A stretch of DNA of 64,000 nucleotides from Nonomuraea guangzhouensis (GCF_019396345.1 NZ_JAHKRM010000002.1:310001-374000), one strand, 5' to 3'; shown: positions 8,440-17,351, numbered from the stretch's first letter. Program-made: numbers and translations. Notes: generated by a model from the letters alone, not told the origin.

Positions 8440-8823
8440 GAAGATCCTTCCCGGGGCGAGGAGCGCTACTGCTCTCGATGATCAATCGCCGAAGCGAATA
8501 GATCAATAAGGTCAATACCGGTATTCAAAGGGTTAAAACGACTGTCAGACCGAACGATGTTCTGCCGAGCTGGTGGGCAACGTCGGTGATCGCGGCCTGA
8601 GTGCGCCAGCGCGGCTGTCTCCTGAAGAGATCTGGCGCCGGCGGACCGCCAGCAGGCTTCGCAGCGACCACCACGCGCGGATCACGTCGAGGTCGACGGC
8701 TCGCCGAGGCGGCCGAGTGGGAGGGTGCCGTCAAGAACCGTGCGATGAGCCGCCGAACATGCCCTGACCTCGGAAATCAGTGGCCGGCAAGCGGCGCTTC
8801 GCCGCCCGGCGGCACAGCGGACT
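8440..8823. other. 384-bp gap with no supportable gene
   Basis: The left end holds the upstream region of the secreted peptide gene, including a perfect 12-bp palindrome, AATACCGGTATT, at 8514-8525. The remainder has short overlapping reading frames in several phases with Arg/Ala/Pro-rich translations and no recognisable domain. I read it as noncoding or eroded coding DNA. The acyltransferase gene ends at 8824. Confidence 0.5.
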
Positions 8824-10071
8824 TCATCCGCCGGCTGCCCTCTCCAGGCTGGACTCCGCCCGGGATTCGGCCTGGCTGATCAGGCGCCTGCCCAGCCGCT
8901 GCGCCGGCATCTCCACCCATCGCCAGGTCAGCGCACACAGCCCAAGCAGCACCGCGTACACCGCCACCAGCAGCGTCAGGCGCACTGCCACCGGTACGGC
9001 CAGCGAGTCCGGCAGGAAGAATTCCACGCTCTCCAGCAGCAGCGGGTGCAACAGGTAGATCGAGTAGGACACCAGGCCCAGCCACATCAGCCACGACGGC
9101 ATCGTGCGGTGGCGCAGCGCCATCCCGGCGGCGAATGTCAGCCAGGCCGCTGCGATCGCCAGTTGCACTCCCAACTCGGCGCGAGCGAGCCACAATCCCG
9201 CCAGCGGTACCAGCGCCACCCAGGCGATGTGCCGGTGACCGAACTGGCCTGTCTCGACTCGATACAGCGCGGTGCCGGCGAACATGGTCGCCAAGATGAA
9301 CAGCCCCTGCCACGGTCCGGGGTAGCTCTGGTTGACCGCCAGCAGCAGGAGGATCGTGCCCGCGATGGCCACGGCGCCCACCTGCTGTACCCGCCTGCCG
9401 CCGCGCAGCACCGCGGCCAGTCCGGCAGCCAGCACGACGGTCACGACGACCACGACCGTGAGCATGCGGCCCGCCCCGCCGGCTGACAGAAGCGTCACCG
9501 GCAGCAACCCGGCGCCCAGCACTGCGGCCGCCGCGAACGCGAGCGCGGCCGCGGTACTGCGCCGGTGCACACCTAGAGTGAACATCGCCGTCAGCAGCAG
9601 GTAGAAGGCCATCTCGTAGGACAGTGTCCACAGCACATTAGCCACGTTCGGCACGTACATCAGGTTCTGCAGCATGCTGGCGTGCGCCAGGGCCAGTGCC
9701 ACCGTCCGGCTGCCCCACCAGGTGTGCAAGCTGTCCCAGCCGACCGCCGCCAGCAGCAGCATGCCGGCCACGCACACGGTGAACAGCGGCCACAGTCGAA
9801 AGAACCGCGAGATCCAAAAGGCCCGCACGCTGCCCCGGCGCTCCAGCGACGCCGGCACGATGTAGCCACTGACCAGGAAGAACACCAATACGCCGTACCA
9901 GCCGGGATCGAAGACCGCCTTGATCGGCAGCCGCGCCTCCGGCCACAGCGGCTTGAGCGCATGCTCGAAGACCACCACCATCGAGGCCAGTCCGCGCAGC
10001 GCGTCCAACCAGGCCAGACGGCGGGTATGCGGCGGAGCCAAGTCGACGGCAGTGAGGGGAGCAGAGGGCAT
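8824..10071 (-). CDS. acyltransferase family (OafA/NodX type-3) membrane protein
   Basis: This 415-residue membrane acyltransferase has about ten hydrophobic segments. Its N-terminal signature is RRLAWLDALRGLASMVVVFEHAL, with the conserved R and the catalytic-type H, followed by FFLVSGYIVPASLERRGSVRAFWISRFFRLWP. The C-terminal SYSIYLLHPLLLESVEFF block is also typical. Members transfer acetyl or other acyl groups to sugars or secondary metabolites at the membrane; the substrate is unknown. It is a single gene with no obvious partner. Confidence 0.9.
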   Translation of the reverse strand: MPSAPLTAVDLAPPHTRRLAWLDALRGLASMVVVFEHALKPLWPEARLPIKAVFDPGWYGVLVFFLVSGYIVPASLERRGSVRAFWISRFFRLWPLFTVCVAGMLLLAAVGWDSLHTWWGSRTVALALAHASMLQNLMYVPNVANVLWTLSYEMAFYLLLTAMFTLGVHRRSTAAALAFAAAAVLGAGLLPVTLLSAGGAGRMLTVVVVVTVVLAAGLAAVLRGGRRVQQVGAVAIAGTILLLLAVNQSYPGPWQGLFILATMFAGTALYRVETGQFGHRHIAWVALVPLAGLWLARAELGVQLAIAAAWLTFAAGMALRHRTMPSWLMWLGLVSYSIYLLHPLLLESVEFFLPDSLAVPVAVRLTLLVAVYAVLLGLCALTWRWVEMPAQRLGRRLISQAESRAESSLERAAGG

Positions 10072-10247
10072 CGGGACATCGTAGTGAAAACATCATTTGC
10101 CGCCCTGCGCATTACTGATACTGCTCAGGGGTCGATGGTGGGGCGACGCCAGGAGGTACCGGCCGCGTTCGCAGCGGTGCAGGCAGGCCACGGAGCGCAG
10201 GGGGGCCATCCAGGCGCGCCCCGCACGTCATCACGGCACGCCGCACC

Positions 10248-10607
10248 CTACATGGGTGTCTGGTGGAGGAGGACGACGCGCCAGCCCTCGGAGGTCCGGC
10301 GGTAGACCGTCGACGCAAGCCATGAGGACGTCTCATCGCCGATCGTGCTGGTCAGTTTGTAGGTGACGACGGCTCCTGCGTCCCCGAGCGGCTTGACCAC
10401 GACATCGTGTGCTCGGTTGCGCCGGTCCGGGTTCCCGCTTCCCTTGACGTACATGTCGAGGACCTGCTGCCTGGACACGATTCCGTAATGTCCCATGGGT
10501 ACGAAGTCGTCGGCGCAGTGCTCCTCGAAAAACCTCTCGTCATAGGCAGCGTCAGCGTCCAGCATCCGCTGCTCGAGCTCTTCCAGGGTCTTTTCGATGC
10601 CGCTCAT
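10248..10607 (-). CDS. SnoaL/NTF2-like nuclear transport factor 2 family protein
   Basis: This 119-residue protein has the cone-shaped NTF2 fold of DUF4440/SnoaL-like proteins. The first helix is EKTLEELEQRMLDADAAYDERFFEEHCADDFVPMG, and the closing strands contain WLASTVYRRTSEGWRVVLLHQTPM. The start at 10607 is backed by AAAGGAGTTGGCTGG and overlaps the MFS stop (ATGA), so it is the second gene of a two-gene operon with the exporter. The function could be small-molecule binding or isomerisation; there are no decisive residues. Confidence 0.85.
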   Translation of the reverse strand: MSGIEKTLEELEQRMLDADAAYDERFFEEHCADDFVPMGHYGIVSRQQVLDMYVKGSGNPDRRNRAHDVVVKPLGDAGAVVTYKLTSTIGDETSSWLASTVYRRTSEGWRVVLLHQTPM

Positions 10608-11932
10608 CCAGCCAACTCCTTTTTGTGCGGTGGGCGGCCCACGCTGCCAGCTGTACCTGACGCCTCCTGGCAGGTACGGCTGGAGATCCGGCAATCGCCG
10701 ACGAAAGCACTGTCGGCGGGGATCATCACAGCTGCGCGCCGGGCCACCGCGGCGGCGCCCGTGCCGGCCAGGACGAAGAGGGCGGCCAGGCCGGCCCAGC
10801 CCGCGGTGCCGTGTTCGAGGGCGGTGGTGGCGAGGATCGGGGAGAGCATGGCGGCGATCGCGTAGCCGGTCTGGCTGAGGCCCTGGTAGGCGCCGGCGCT
10901 GCGCTGGTCGGCCAGTTCGAAGGCCATGCCCCAGCCACCCGCCTCGCCCAGGATCTCACCCATGGTGTGGGCGAACGCGGCCAGGGCGAACAGGACGCAG
11001 GCGACGATCATGTTTCCGTAGCCGGCCAGGGCGTACAGACAGCATGCCATCGCGAGCAGCCACGACGCGCGCCTGACCGTGCTCCCGGCCTTGCGCACGT
11101 CGTCGGTGCCGCGCGAGGCGCGCACCTGGAGTGTGGCCACGACCACGGTGTTGAGGACGAGTAGCACGGAGACGATGGCGGTGGGCGCGTCGGTGGTGGC
11201 CACCCAGAGCGGCATGCCGACGGTCAGCAGGCCGAACTGCGTGGCCACCACGGTGTTGCACGCCACGCTCGCGATGTACGTACGGTCCCTGAGTGGCGAA
11301 GGCCCGGTGGACGCGGTGCGCTCCCTGACGGCGGTCATCCTGGCGGCCAACTCCGGCACCTGACGCCCGAGCCCGGCCAGCGGCACGGTGGCCGCCAGCA
11401 GCAGGACGCCGGCGACGACCATCGCCACCCGGTACGCCGACGCGGTGCCGATCAGGAGCGCCGCCGCGGCGGCCACCGTACCCAGGCCGATGAAGACGTT
11501 CGTGACCACGCGCATCCGGGCCCGGACCTCGACCCGCTCCGGACCGGTGTACCACCGTGCCAGCATCGCCTGCTTCGCCGAGGAGCCCACCGAACGCGTG
11601 ATCACGGCCAGGCAGGCGATCAGGGTGAACGCGACGGCGTCGGAGACGAACGTGTAGGCGAGCAGCGCGACCCCGTTGAGCCCTGTCACCACCGTCTGAA
11701 CATGGTGCGCGCCGACCCGGTCAGCCAGCCACCCTCCCGCGTACGAGGCCAGCACCCCGGTGCCGCCCGCGATGCCCAGCCCGAGACCCACCGTCGTCGC
11801 GCTGAGCCCGATGACGAGCGTGAAGTACAGCGTGCTGACGGTGTAGAAGACGCCGCTGGAGAGCGCGAACGCCATCGTGCTGACGGTCAGTGAGCGCGCG
11901 ACGCGGTCCTGAGGGAAGAAGGTCTGGATCAC
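10604..11932 (-). CDS. MFS transporter
   Basis: This is a 12-helix major facilitator of about 442 residues, probably an exporter. After QDRVARSLTVSTMAFALSSG it shows the A-motif-like GGWLADRVGAHHVQ loop between helices 2 and 3, a second half after a charged central loop, and GMAFELADQRSAGAYQGLSQTGYA. The start is placed at GTG 11932 because the long frame further upstream runs into the divergent regulator gene. A 57-bp intergenic region separates it from the DUF5937 regulator, its likely controller. Confidence 0.87.
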   Translation of the reverse strand: MIQTFFPQDRVARSLTVSTMAFALSSGVFYTVSTLYFTLVIGLSATTVGLGLGIAGGTGVLASYAGGWLADRVGAHHVQTVVTGLNGVALLAYTFVSDAVAFTLIACLAVITRSVGSSAKQAMLARWYTGPERVEVRARMRVVTNVFIGLGTVAAAAALLIGTASAYRVAMVVAGVLLLAATVPLAGLGRQVPELAARMTAVRERTASTGPSPLRDRTYIASVACNTVVATQFGLLTVGMPLWVATTDAPTAIVSVLLVLNTVVVATLQVRASRGTDDVRKAGSTVRRASWLLAMACCLYALAGYGNMIVACVLFALAAFAHTMGEILGEAGGWGMAFELADQRSAGAYQGLSQTGYAIAAMLSPILATTALEHGTAGWAGLAALFVLAGTGAAAVARRAAVMIPADSAFVGDCRISSRTCQEASGTAGSVGRPPHKKELAG

Positions 11933-11989
11933 GGGGGTCTTTATCCCGTAATAGGGCCTTTGTCGCCAATTGATGTAGCGTATGGCTTC

Positions 11990-13012
11990 ATGGTCGGGCT
12001 GATCGAGTACGAGCTCGCGGGGATGGACGTGGCCGACGTCCGCTTCGCCATCTCGCCGCTCAACGAGCTCACGTTGTCGTTGCGTACGTTCCGCGACCCT
12101 GGGCGCTATCCCGTGCACCTGCCCTGGCTGCGCCGCACGGAGCAGGCCCGATCCACGCTGGACGTGCCCCTGCTGCAAGCGCTCACCAACGACGACTTGT
12201 GGACACCGGACTACCTGACACCCCGCCCCCACGCCCCGCTTACCCGCATCGACGACGAACTCGTCACGGTCGCCCGTGTGCCCGTGGACCGGGTGCTCGA
12301 CGACCTGCGCACCATCCACCCCCGTCTCCCCGAGCCGCTGCGCGGCGACCCGTCGGCCCGCATCCTGGACGCGCTGCGGGACTACTGGCGCACCTGCTTC
12401 GCGCCCTGGTGGCCCAGGATGCGCGCGGTCCTGCAGGCCGACGTGGTCCACCGCGGCCAGGTCATCTCGGCCTACGGCCTGGCCGCGATGTTCGCCGACC
12501 TCAGCGAGCGCGTTCAGCTGAAGGACGGCGTCGTACGGATGCGGCTGATCAGCGACACCCGCTACCGGCGCTCCACCAGCGGCGAGGGCATCACCCTGGT
12601 CCCGACCCTCTTCACCCGGGCCGTCACCGTCCCCATCTCCCCGTCCGAGCCTCCTTTGATCATGTACGGCACTCGCGGCGTCGGCACGCTCTGGCAACAG
12701 GAGCCCCTTCATTCCCCAGGGGTGCTCACCGACCTTCTGGGCGCCACCCGGGCAGGGCTGCTCACCATGCTCGAGACCCCCGCCTCATCGACCGAACTCT
12801 CCGGCCGCCTGGGCGTCACCCCCTCGGCCGTCAACCAGCACCTCCGCACCCTCCGCGCCGCCGGCCTCCTCGCCAGCGCCCGCCACGGCCGCTCGGTCCT
12901 CTATCTACGCTCGGAACTCGGCGACGCCCTCGTCGCCGGATCAGGAGTTCGGGCCGTCGGTGTCGACCGCGGAGCGGAGGAGGCCGCCCACCCCGGCCCC
13001 GGCGGGATATGA
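11990..13012 (+). CDS. DUF5937 winged-helix (ArsR-like) transcriptional regulator
   Basis: The roughly 340-residue protein has a large N-terminal DUF5937-type domain (VADVRFAISPLNELTLSLRTFRDP..., then HPWLRR-like and RVQLKDGVVRM segments). It ends in an ArsR-type winged helix at about residues 255-315 (GVTPSAVNQHLRTLRAAGLLASARHGRSVLYLRS). It probably represses or activates the divergent MFS/SnoaL operon, by analogy with this common arrangement. I chose ATG 11990; a longer frame from TTG 11960 lacks a ribosome site. Confidence 0.85.
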   Translation: MVGLIEYELAGMDVADVRFAISPLNELTLSLRTFRDPGRYPVHLPWLRRTEQARSTLDVPLLQALTNDDLWTPDYLTPRPHAPLTRIDDELVTVARVPVDRVLDDLRTIHPRLPEPLRGDPSARILDALRDYWRTCFAPWWPRMRAVLQADVVHRGQVISAYGLAAMFADLSERVQLKDGVVRMRLISDTRYRRSTSGEGITLVPTLFTRAVTVPISPSEPPLIMYGTRGVGTLWQQEPLHSPGVLTDLLGATRAGLLTMLETPASSTELSGRLGVTPSAVNQHLRTLRAAGLLASARHGRSVLYLRSELGDALVAGSGVRAVGVDRGAEEAAHPGPGGI

Positions 13013-13045
13013 CCACCAGGCGACGCGGGACCTCACAGGCGGTTC

Positions 13046-13468
13046 TCAGGAGATCGGCCAGTTGCGGAGGGCGGCGTCGGCCATCTCCTGGAGTTCGTCG
13101 CGGCCGACCCCGCTCGCGGCTTGCACGGCGATACCGAACGCCAGAGTGGTGACGTAGCGGGCCAGGAGCCCCGGATCGGTTTCCGGCGGAAGGTCGCCGT
13201 CGTCGACGGCTCGCTGGAACCGCTCTCGGACGCAGGAGTAGGAATCGTTGCGCCAGGCGACGAGAAGGTCGCGGACTTCACGCCCGGAGTCGCTGGCGGC
13301 CAGTGCGCCCTGGACGCCCAGGCACCCGTGGGGTTGGGCCGGGCGGGTAGTGGTTCGAACGGTGCCGGCCAGGATCGCGGTGGCGACGCCGAGGGCGGTC
13401 GGCTCCTCCAGGGCCTGTACCAGGTATGCGCTCGGGCCGGCAGCGGCGACGCGGCGGACCAGCCAAGG
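13046..13468 (-). pseudogene. TetR-family regulator lacking its DNA-binding domain
   Basis: The reading frame encodes the ligand-binding half of a TetR protein (GPSAYLVQALEEPTA, PHGCLGVQGALAASDSG, PPETDPGLLARYVTTLAFG, LQEMADAALRNWP). The N-terminal helix-turn-helix of about 70 residues is absent. Upstream of the conserved part the frame runs into AT-rich promoter DNA of the neighbouring gene, so the deletion probably removed start and HTH together. It could act only as a dominant negative, if expressed at all; I treat it as a pseudogene. Confidence 0.75.
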
Positions 13469-13503
13469 AGCCCGACAGAAGGGAGATATTAAGAAAATTA
13501 AGA

Positions 13504-13547
13504 TCAACTTCTTGAAAGTTGAAGTCATGGTCGGTATAACTTTAGAT
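13504..13547 (+). promoter_or_regulatory. promoter with overlapping inverted repeat upstream of the DUF2089 gene
   Basis: A near-consensus promoter is visible: TTGAAA at 13512-13517, a 17-bp spacer, and TATAAC at 13535-13540. Transcription would begin near 13547, at or just before ATG 13548. Overlapping the -35 is a perfect inverted repeat TCAACTT-CTTGA-AAGTTGA (13504-13522), a likely operator. AT-rich DNA immediately upstream is exceptional in this GC-rich window. Confidence 0.65.
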
Positions 13548-13925
13548 ATGAAAGATCAGGCGATGGACTGGCAGGAGCTCACGAACCTGACCCGGGGCCA
13601 GCCGTTCGTCGTCGAGCGGGTGCGCCTGGCGGGCAGCGGCGTCGCGATCGAGGGCGAGTTCGAGCTGCCGCAACTGGCTCAGCTCAACGTCGAGGACCAG
13701 GTCTTCGTCACGGCGTTCGTGCGGTGCCACGGTTCCATCAAGCAGATGGAACGGATCTTCGGGGTGAGCTACCCGACGATCAAAGCACGACTCAACCGGA
13801 TCGCGCCGATGCTCGACTTCGTCGAGACCGATCCGGCGCCGTCGCGGGCCGACGTCATCGATCGGCTGCGCCGCGGCGAGATCACCGCGGAGCAGGCATT
13901 GTCCGAGTTGGAGGGGCGCACATGA
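13548..13925 (+). CDS. DUF2089 family protein
   Basis: This roughly 125-residue cytoplasmic protein has the DUF2089 core GSGVAIEGEFELPQLAQLNVEDQVFVTAFVRCHGSIKQMERIFGVSYPTIKARLNRI. The last part is a helix-turn-helix-like segment. The C-terminus RLRRGEITAEQALSELEG is a SHOCT-like helix pair also seen in the third gene of this operon. The start is set by the promoter, which predicts a leaderless mRNA at ATG 13548; ATG 13563 with AGATCAGG before it is the alternative. It is followed by an ATGA overlap. Confidence 0.85.
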   Translation: MKDQAMDWQELTNLTRGQPFVVERVRLAGSGVAIEGEFELPQLAQLNVEDQVFVTAFVRCHGSIKQMERIFGVSYPTIKARLNRIAPMLDFVETDPAPSRADVIDRLRRGEITAEQALSELEGRT

Positions 13926-14182
13926 TGCCGCAGCTGGTGACCGTAGGGGTCAAACGCCCGGACCGTCGTCGCATCCGGATCTGGGTGCCCGTGCTCCCGG
14001 TCGTGCTCGTGCTTTCACCGGTTGTGCTCCTGGCCGTCATAGGGGCCGCCGTGGCCTGCCACATCTACCGCATCGATCTGGTGCGGGCACTCGGCATCGG
14101 CTGGCGCGTCGTCTGCGCCTTGCCCGGCACCCGATTCGACGCGGAGTTCAGCCGTACGGCTGTGCTCGTAGCCATCCGATAG
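13922..14182 (+). CDS. small single-helix membrane protein
   Basis: This 86-residue protein has one strong transmembrane segment (WVPVLPVVLVLSPVVLLAVIGAAVACHIY), a basic N-terminal part (KRPDRRRIRI) and a short tail of unknown function. The ATG overlaps the DUF2089 stop (ATGA), and the gene is followed 11 bp later by the SHOCT-like gene. The trio resembles operons that couple DUF2089/SHOCT cytoplasmic proteins to a small membrane partner, possibly in envelope stress sensing. That role is an inference. Confidence 0.8.
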   Translation: MMPQLVTVGVKRPDRRRIRIWVPVLPVVLVLSPVVLLAVIGAAVACHIYRIDLVRALGIGWRVVCALPGTRFDAEFSRTAVLVAIR

Positions 14183-14193
14183 GAGAGGTTTCG

Positions 14194-14619
14194 ATGAGCG
14201 AACAACGTAAGGACGTCCTCGACCTGCTGGCCGGGGGCAAGATCACCGTAGAGGAGGCGGAGCGGCTCATCGCCGCACTCGAACGAGCCGAGCCGCCGGC
14301 GGCGGCCAGTCCCACCGCCCGGCCGAAAGGCAAGGCGAAGTACCTGCGGGTGATGATGGAGTTCGACGAGGGTGACGGCGAGTCGGGGCGGCTCAACATA
14401 CGGGCACCGCTCCAACTGCTGCGGGCCGGCGTACAGCTGGCGGCCCTGATCCCGCCACAGGCACTGGATCGGGCCAACGCCGAGCTGAGCAAGTCGGGCG
14501 TGCCGTTCGACCTGACGCAGCTCAAGCCCGAACAGCTTGAGGCACTCGTGGATCACCTCGACGAGACGATCGTGGAGCTCGAGATGACCGACGGCTACTT
14601 GCGCGTCTTCTGCGAGTAG
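14194..14619 (+). CDS. SHOCT-like domain protein
   Basis: This 141-residue protein starts with the helical hairpin RKDVLDLLAGGKITVEEAERLIAALE, the SHOCT-like/YvlB N-terminal motif. A Pro/Ala linker leads to KAKYLRVMMEF and an LNIRAPLQLLRAGVQLAALIPPQA region like those of adhesin-type DUF4097 relatives. A strong AGGAGAGG precedes the ATG. It is the last gene of the DUF2089 operon; a GC-rich hairpin follows at 14644-14669. The molecular function is unknown. Confidence 0.82.
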   Translation: MSEQRKDVLDLLAGGKITVEEAERLIAALERAEPPAAASPTARPKGKAKYLRVMMEFDEGDGESGRLNIRAPLQLLRAGVQLAALIPPQALDRANAELSKSGVPFDLTQLKPEQLEALVDHLDETIVELEMTDGYLRVFCE

Positions 14620-14643
14620 GCGCCGTCCGATAGGACGGGCCCC

Positions 14644-14669
14644 CGGGAGGGTGCTGGAACACCCCCCCG
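14644..14669 (+). terminator. hairpin after the DUF2089 operon
   Basis: CGGGAGGGTG and CACCCCCCCG form a 10-bp stem with one mismatch around a 6-nt loop, 25 bp after the stop of the SHOCT-like gene. There is no U tract. The position fits the end of the DUF2089-membrane-SHOCT operon. Confidence 0.55.
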
Positions 14670-15059
14670 AGGCCGCGCCCGCTACAGCAGAACACGGTTG
14701 AACTACCGAACCGAACTCTAGCCGCGCATTGGCGCGCCGCCGCCACCACACACGCCATCGGCGTGGGGTCTGGCTGCTCTCGATCGTGCCGACCGGCTGG
14801 ATACGCCGGGTCGGCCCGCCGGGGCCTCTTCGAGATCGCCCTGCGCCGACTGTCTTGTTGGCCTACGGGGTGGTCACAGAGCTGCCCCGAGGCGACTTTC
14901 ACCCACGCTCACGCCGACCCGTGGCGGCCGGCCCGCGTATGGCTACGAGGTCACGACGTGGCTACGGGATCAGGGCCACAGGGCCGATCGAGCGCTGATC
15001 AACGCCATCAATCGCCTCACAGGCGACAAGCCGTGACGAATCAGAGAACGGATATCCAG
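14670..15059. other. 390-bp intergenic region upstream of the ABC exporter
   Basis: No convincing gene was found. A short open stretch ending with TGA at 15034-15036 reads YGYEVTTWLRDQGHRAD followed by RALINAINRLTGDKP. This looks like the C-terminus of a real protein but has no start or upstream continuation, so it is probably a relic. The rest carries the presumed promoter of the exporter, for which I see no clear -35/-10 pair. Confidence 0.4.
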
Positions 15060-15854
15060 ATGACAACCCATCAGCGCCAGGTGCCTGCGATCCATGTGCA
15101 GGGTCTGGAGAAATCGTACAAAGAGTTGCAGGTGCTGCGTGGGGTGGACTTCGACGTGGCACGGGGCAGCATCTTCGCCCTGCTCGGCTCGAACGGGGCG
15201 GGCAAGACCACAGTGGTGAAGATCCTGTCCACGCTGCTCAAGGCCGACGCCGGCACGGCCAGCGTGCACGGCTTCGACGTCGCCACGCGACCGGCGAACG
15301 TACGGGAGTCCATCAGCCTGACCGGGCAGTTCGCCGCCGTCGACGAGATCCTCAGCGGACGGGAGAACCTCATGCTCGTCGCCCGGCTACGACACCTCAA
15401 CAACCCCGGCACGATCGCCGATGACCTGCTCGAACGGTTCTCCCTCACCGACGCGGGCGCACGCAAGGCCGCCACGTACTCGGGCGGCATGCGCCGCCGC
15501 CTCGACATCGCGATGAGCCTCATCGGCGACCCACCGATCATCTTCCTCGACGAACCCACCACCGGCCTCGACCCCCAAGCCCGCATCGAGGTCTGGCAAG
15601 CCGTCAAAGAACTCGCCCGCCAAGGCACCACCGTCCTGCTCACCACCCAATACCTGGACGAGGCCGAACAACTCGCCGACCGGATCGCGATCCTGCACCA
15701 GGGCCGGATCATCGTCAACGGCACCCTGGACGAACTCAAGCAACTCCTGCCACCCGCCCAGGTCGAATACGTCGAAAAGCAGCCGACCCTCGAAGACGTC
15801 TTCCTCACCCTCGTCGGCACCGACAGCACCAACGCGTCAGGGGAACCCCGATGA
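15060..15854 (+). CDS. daunorubicin-resistance-type (DrrA-like) ABC transporter ATPase
   Basis: This 264-residue ATPase has Walker A GSNGAGKTT, the ABC signature SGGMRRRLD, Walker B PIIFLDEPTTGLD and an H-like switch (LLTTQYLDEAEQLADRIAIL). The last is the typical DrrA signature. After the NBD comes the short DrrA C-terminal region ending VEKQPTLEDVFLTLVG. It pairs with the next gene (ATGA overlap) as an ABC-2 exporter for drugs, lipids or antibiotics. It is shorter than the usual 320 residues because the C-terminal DUF4162-like part is reduced. Confidence 0.9.
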   Translation: MTTHQRQVPAIHVQGLEKSYKELQVLRGVDFDVARGSIFALLGSNGAGKTTVVKILSTLLKADAGTASVHGFDVATRPANVRESISLTGQFAAVDEILSGRENLMLVARLRHLNNPGTIADDLLERFSLTDAGARKAATYSGGMRRRLDIAMSLIGDPPIIFLDEPTTGLDPQARIEVWQAVKELARQGTTVLLTTQYLDEAEQLADRIAILHQGRIIVNGTLDELKQLLPPAQVEYVEKQPTLEDVFLTLVGTDSTNASGEPR

Positions 15855-16612
15855 CCAAGCACTTCCTCGGCGACACCGCCACCCTGCTGGGACGATCCCT
15901 GCGCCACATCACCCGCAGCGCCGACACCATCATCACCACCACGATCATGCCGATCGCCATGATGCTGATGTTCGTCTACGTCTTCGGCGGCGCCATCAAC
16001 ACCGGATCCAAGTCCTACGTCACCTACCTGCTGCCCGGCATCCTGCTCATCACCGTCGCCTCAGGCATCGCCTACACCGCCTTCCGCCTGTTCATGGACA
16101 TGAAGAGCGGCATCTTCGAACGCTTCCAATCCATGCCCATCGCCCGCTCGTCCGTCCTGTGGGCACACGTACTGACCTCCGTGATCGCCAACCTGATCTC
16201 CCTCGTCGTCGTCGTCCTCGTCGCCCTGCTCATGGGCTTCCGCACCACAGCCGGACTACCGGCCTGGCTCGCCGTCGCCGGCATCCTGATCCTGTTCACC
16301 CTGGCCTTGACCTGGCTCGCCGTCATCCCCGGCCTGTCGGCGAAATCCGTGGAAGGCGCCAGCGCCTTCTCCTACCCGCTCATCTTCCTGCCCTTCCTCA
16401 GCTCGGCCTTCGTCCCCACCGCCACCATGCCCGGCCCGGTACGCGCCTTCGCCGAACACCAGCCGGTGACCTCCATCGTCAACGCCATCCGCGACCTGTT
16501 CACCCAGCAGCCGGTCGGCACCGACATCTGGATCGCCCTGGCCTGGTGCGTCGGCATCCTCATCGTCACCTACGCCTTCGCCATGAACACCTACCGCCAC
16601 AAGATCTCCTAG
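15851..16612 (+). CDS. ABC-2 type permease (DrrB-like)
   Basis: This 253-residue permease has six transmembrane segments and the DrrB pattern: an N-terminal amphipathic helix (LLGRSLRHITRSADTI), TTIMPIAMMLMFVYVFGGAI, GIFERFQSMPIARSSVLWAHVLTSVI, and LIFLPFLSSAFVPTATMPGPVRAFAEHQPVT, the ABC-2 signature. It forms the membrane part of the exporter with the preceding ATPase. Codon usage here is strongly biased to C-ending codons, as in the 3' half of its partner. Confidence 0.92.
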   Translation: MTKHFLGDTATLLGRSLRHITRSADTIITTTIMPIAMMLMFVYVFGGAINTGSKSYVTYLLPGILLITVASGIAYTAFRLFMDMKSGIFERFQSMPIARSSVLWAHVLTSVIANLISLVVVVLVALLMGFRTTAGLPAWLAVAGILILFTLALTWLAVIPGLSAKSVEGASAFSYPLIFLPFLSSAFVPTATMPGPVRAFAEHQPVTSIVNAIRDLFTQQPVGTDIWIALAWCVGILIVTYAFAMNTYRHKIS

Positions 16613-16622
16613 GGGAATGACC

Positions 16623-17267
16623 ATGGAACACGCTGTCACGACGATGCCGACCGCGCGTCAGCCCGGCTGTCCCTTCGACCCGCCGGCAGAGCTGATCGAC
16701 GCACGCGAGCAGAGCCCGATCAGCCGTCTCCCCTTCGCCGACGGACATCAGGGCTGGCTGATCACCGGCTTCGACCTGGTGCGGTCGGTCCTGGCCGACT
16801 CGCGGTTCAGCTCGCGCAAGGAGCTCATGGGCCATCACCCGACCATCGACTACGGCGGCTTCGAGGTCCCGCCGGCGCCGCCCGGTGAGTTCCTGTTCAT
16901 GGACGATCCGCAGCACAGCCGCTACCGCAAGCCGCTGGTGGGCGTCGAGCTGGGCGGCCAGACCATCAAAGCCGGTACGACGGTCATCCTGTCCTACGCC
17001 ACCGCCAACCGCGACCCCGAGCGATTCACCGAGCCCCACGTGCTCGACCTGCGCAGGCAGGACGGCGGGCACCTGGGCTTCGGCCACGGCATCCACCAGT
17101 GCCTGGGTCAGCAGCTGGCCCGCGTCGAGATGCGGGTCGCGTTCACCGCGCTGGTCAACCGCTTCCCCACGCTGCGCTTGGCCGTACCGGCTGAAGAGGT
17201 CGCCCTGCGCCCCGAGACCGCCGACATCTACGGGGCCAAGAGCCTCCCGGTCACCTGGGACGCGTGA
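16623..17267 (+). pseudogene. cytochrome P450 with a large in-frame internal deletion
   Basis: The frame is uninterrupted for 214 residues. It begins like a normal P450 (CPFDPPAELIDAREQSPISRL, then LADSRFSS and DDPQHSRYRKPLVG) and then jumps directly into the segment VELGGQTIKAGTTVILSYATANRDPERF. It ends with the heme loop FGHGIHQCLGQQLAR (Cys160). About 190 residues are missing, including the I-helix (AGxxT) and the K-helix ExxR. The start at 16623 is preferred because AGGGGA lies seven bases upstream. It cannot be a functional P450 as it stands. Confidence 0.85.
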
Positions 17268-17351
17268 CCGTCAGCCGGTGACGGGCCAGGCCCTAGAACC
17301 AGTCAGCAAGTTCGGTGGCACGGTGCCACCACCTCACACCGAGGAGGCCGG

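Noticed and set aside
8525..8879. Short frames on both strands between the secreted peptide and acyltransferase genes
   Set aside because: The translations are Arg/Ala/Pro-rich, overlap each other, have no ribosome sites and match nothing I recognise.
11933..12712. Long N-terminal extension of the MFS transporter
   Set aside because: It lies antisense to the DUF5937 regulator and has no membrane-protein character; the GTG at 11932 is adequate.
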